NCBI RefSeq assembly: GCF_002423035.1
Contig: NZ_DIUM01000031.1
Span: forward strand, 1-14,260
Length of the DNA stretch: 14,260 bases
Direction: 5' to 3'
Source: Thiocapsa sp. UBA6158
Lineage (GTDB): Bacteria > Pseudomonadota > Gammaproteobacteria > Chromatiales > Chromatiaceae
Shown here: positions 14,221-14,260 of the stretch, piece by piece
Layout: every line of letters starts with the position of its first letter
Numbering within the stretch: position 1 is the stretch's first letter
The notes under the pieces: generated by a model
Seen by the model: the letters and a program-made list of their open reading frames with translations, nothing else
Database searches by the model: none
What the model was told of the DNA's origin: nothing
Made by a program: the position numbers and the translations under genes

Positions 14221-14260
14221 CCTCCGGAAATCCACTGGGTGCGACCGAAACTGATGCGCG

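Overview
High-GC bacterial DNA, probably a gammaproteobacterium. The elongator tRNA-Met resembles the E. coli one and gene density is high; a purple sulfur bacterium (Chromatiales) is only a guess. The window has two parts joined at a duplicated tRNA end.

Left part (1-4324, genes on the minus strand): a type I restriction-modification operon read right to left. hsdM (3660-1813) is followed by a VapB/VapC-type toxin-antitoxin pair (1760-1126) and then hsdS, whose start overlaps the vapC stop and which runs off the left edge. hsdR is not in the window. Upstream of hsdM lies a gene-poor stretch with the broken first ~28 codons of what looks like an MmeI/type IIL-like DNA methyltransferase (4142-4008).

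Right part (4325-14145): an apparently intact integrative element of about 9.8 kb in the 3' end of a tRNA-Met(CAT) gene (complement 14101-14177). It is bounded by perfect 48-bp direct repeats (4325-4372 and 14098-14145). The right copy completes the tRNA; the left copy is the displaced 3' end. Just inside each end sit three tandem 11-bp sites related to TGTAGCCCAGG, which I read as integrase arm sites. A tyrosine recombinase and an unknown gene form a first operon closed by a terminator (6498-6523).

After an AT-rich, repeat-laden intergenic region comes one long rightward operon, mostly with overlapping start and stop codons. It encodes an AlpA-like DNA-binding protein, a 37-residue protein with a sliding-clamp-like motif QGDLF, a topoisomerase VI-A/Spo11-like protein (TOPRIM plus candidate active-site Tyr), and a winged-helix initiator-like protein whose gene holds nine 11-bp repeats (candidate origin). 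These are followed by an archaeo-eukaryotic-type primase with a zinc-binding tail, an SF2 DEAH helicase with a zinc ribbon, a coiled-coil protein, four small unknown proteins and a Mor-family transcription activator. A terminator (13772-13795) closes the operon.

No capsid, terminase, relaxase or conjugation gene is visible. My reading (inference) is a self-replicating integrative element, possibly a phage satellite: it would excise by integrase, replicate from the repeats inside the initiator gene using its own primase and helicase, and perhaps use the Mor-like protein to link its expression to a helper phage. The combination of Spo11/topo VI-A-like protein, in-gene iterons, primase-helicase and Mor activator is what deserves most attention.
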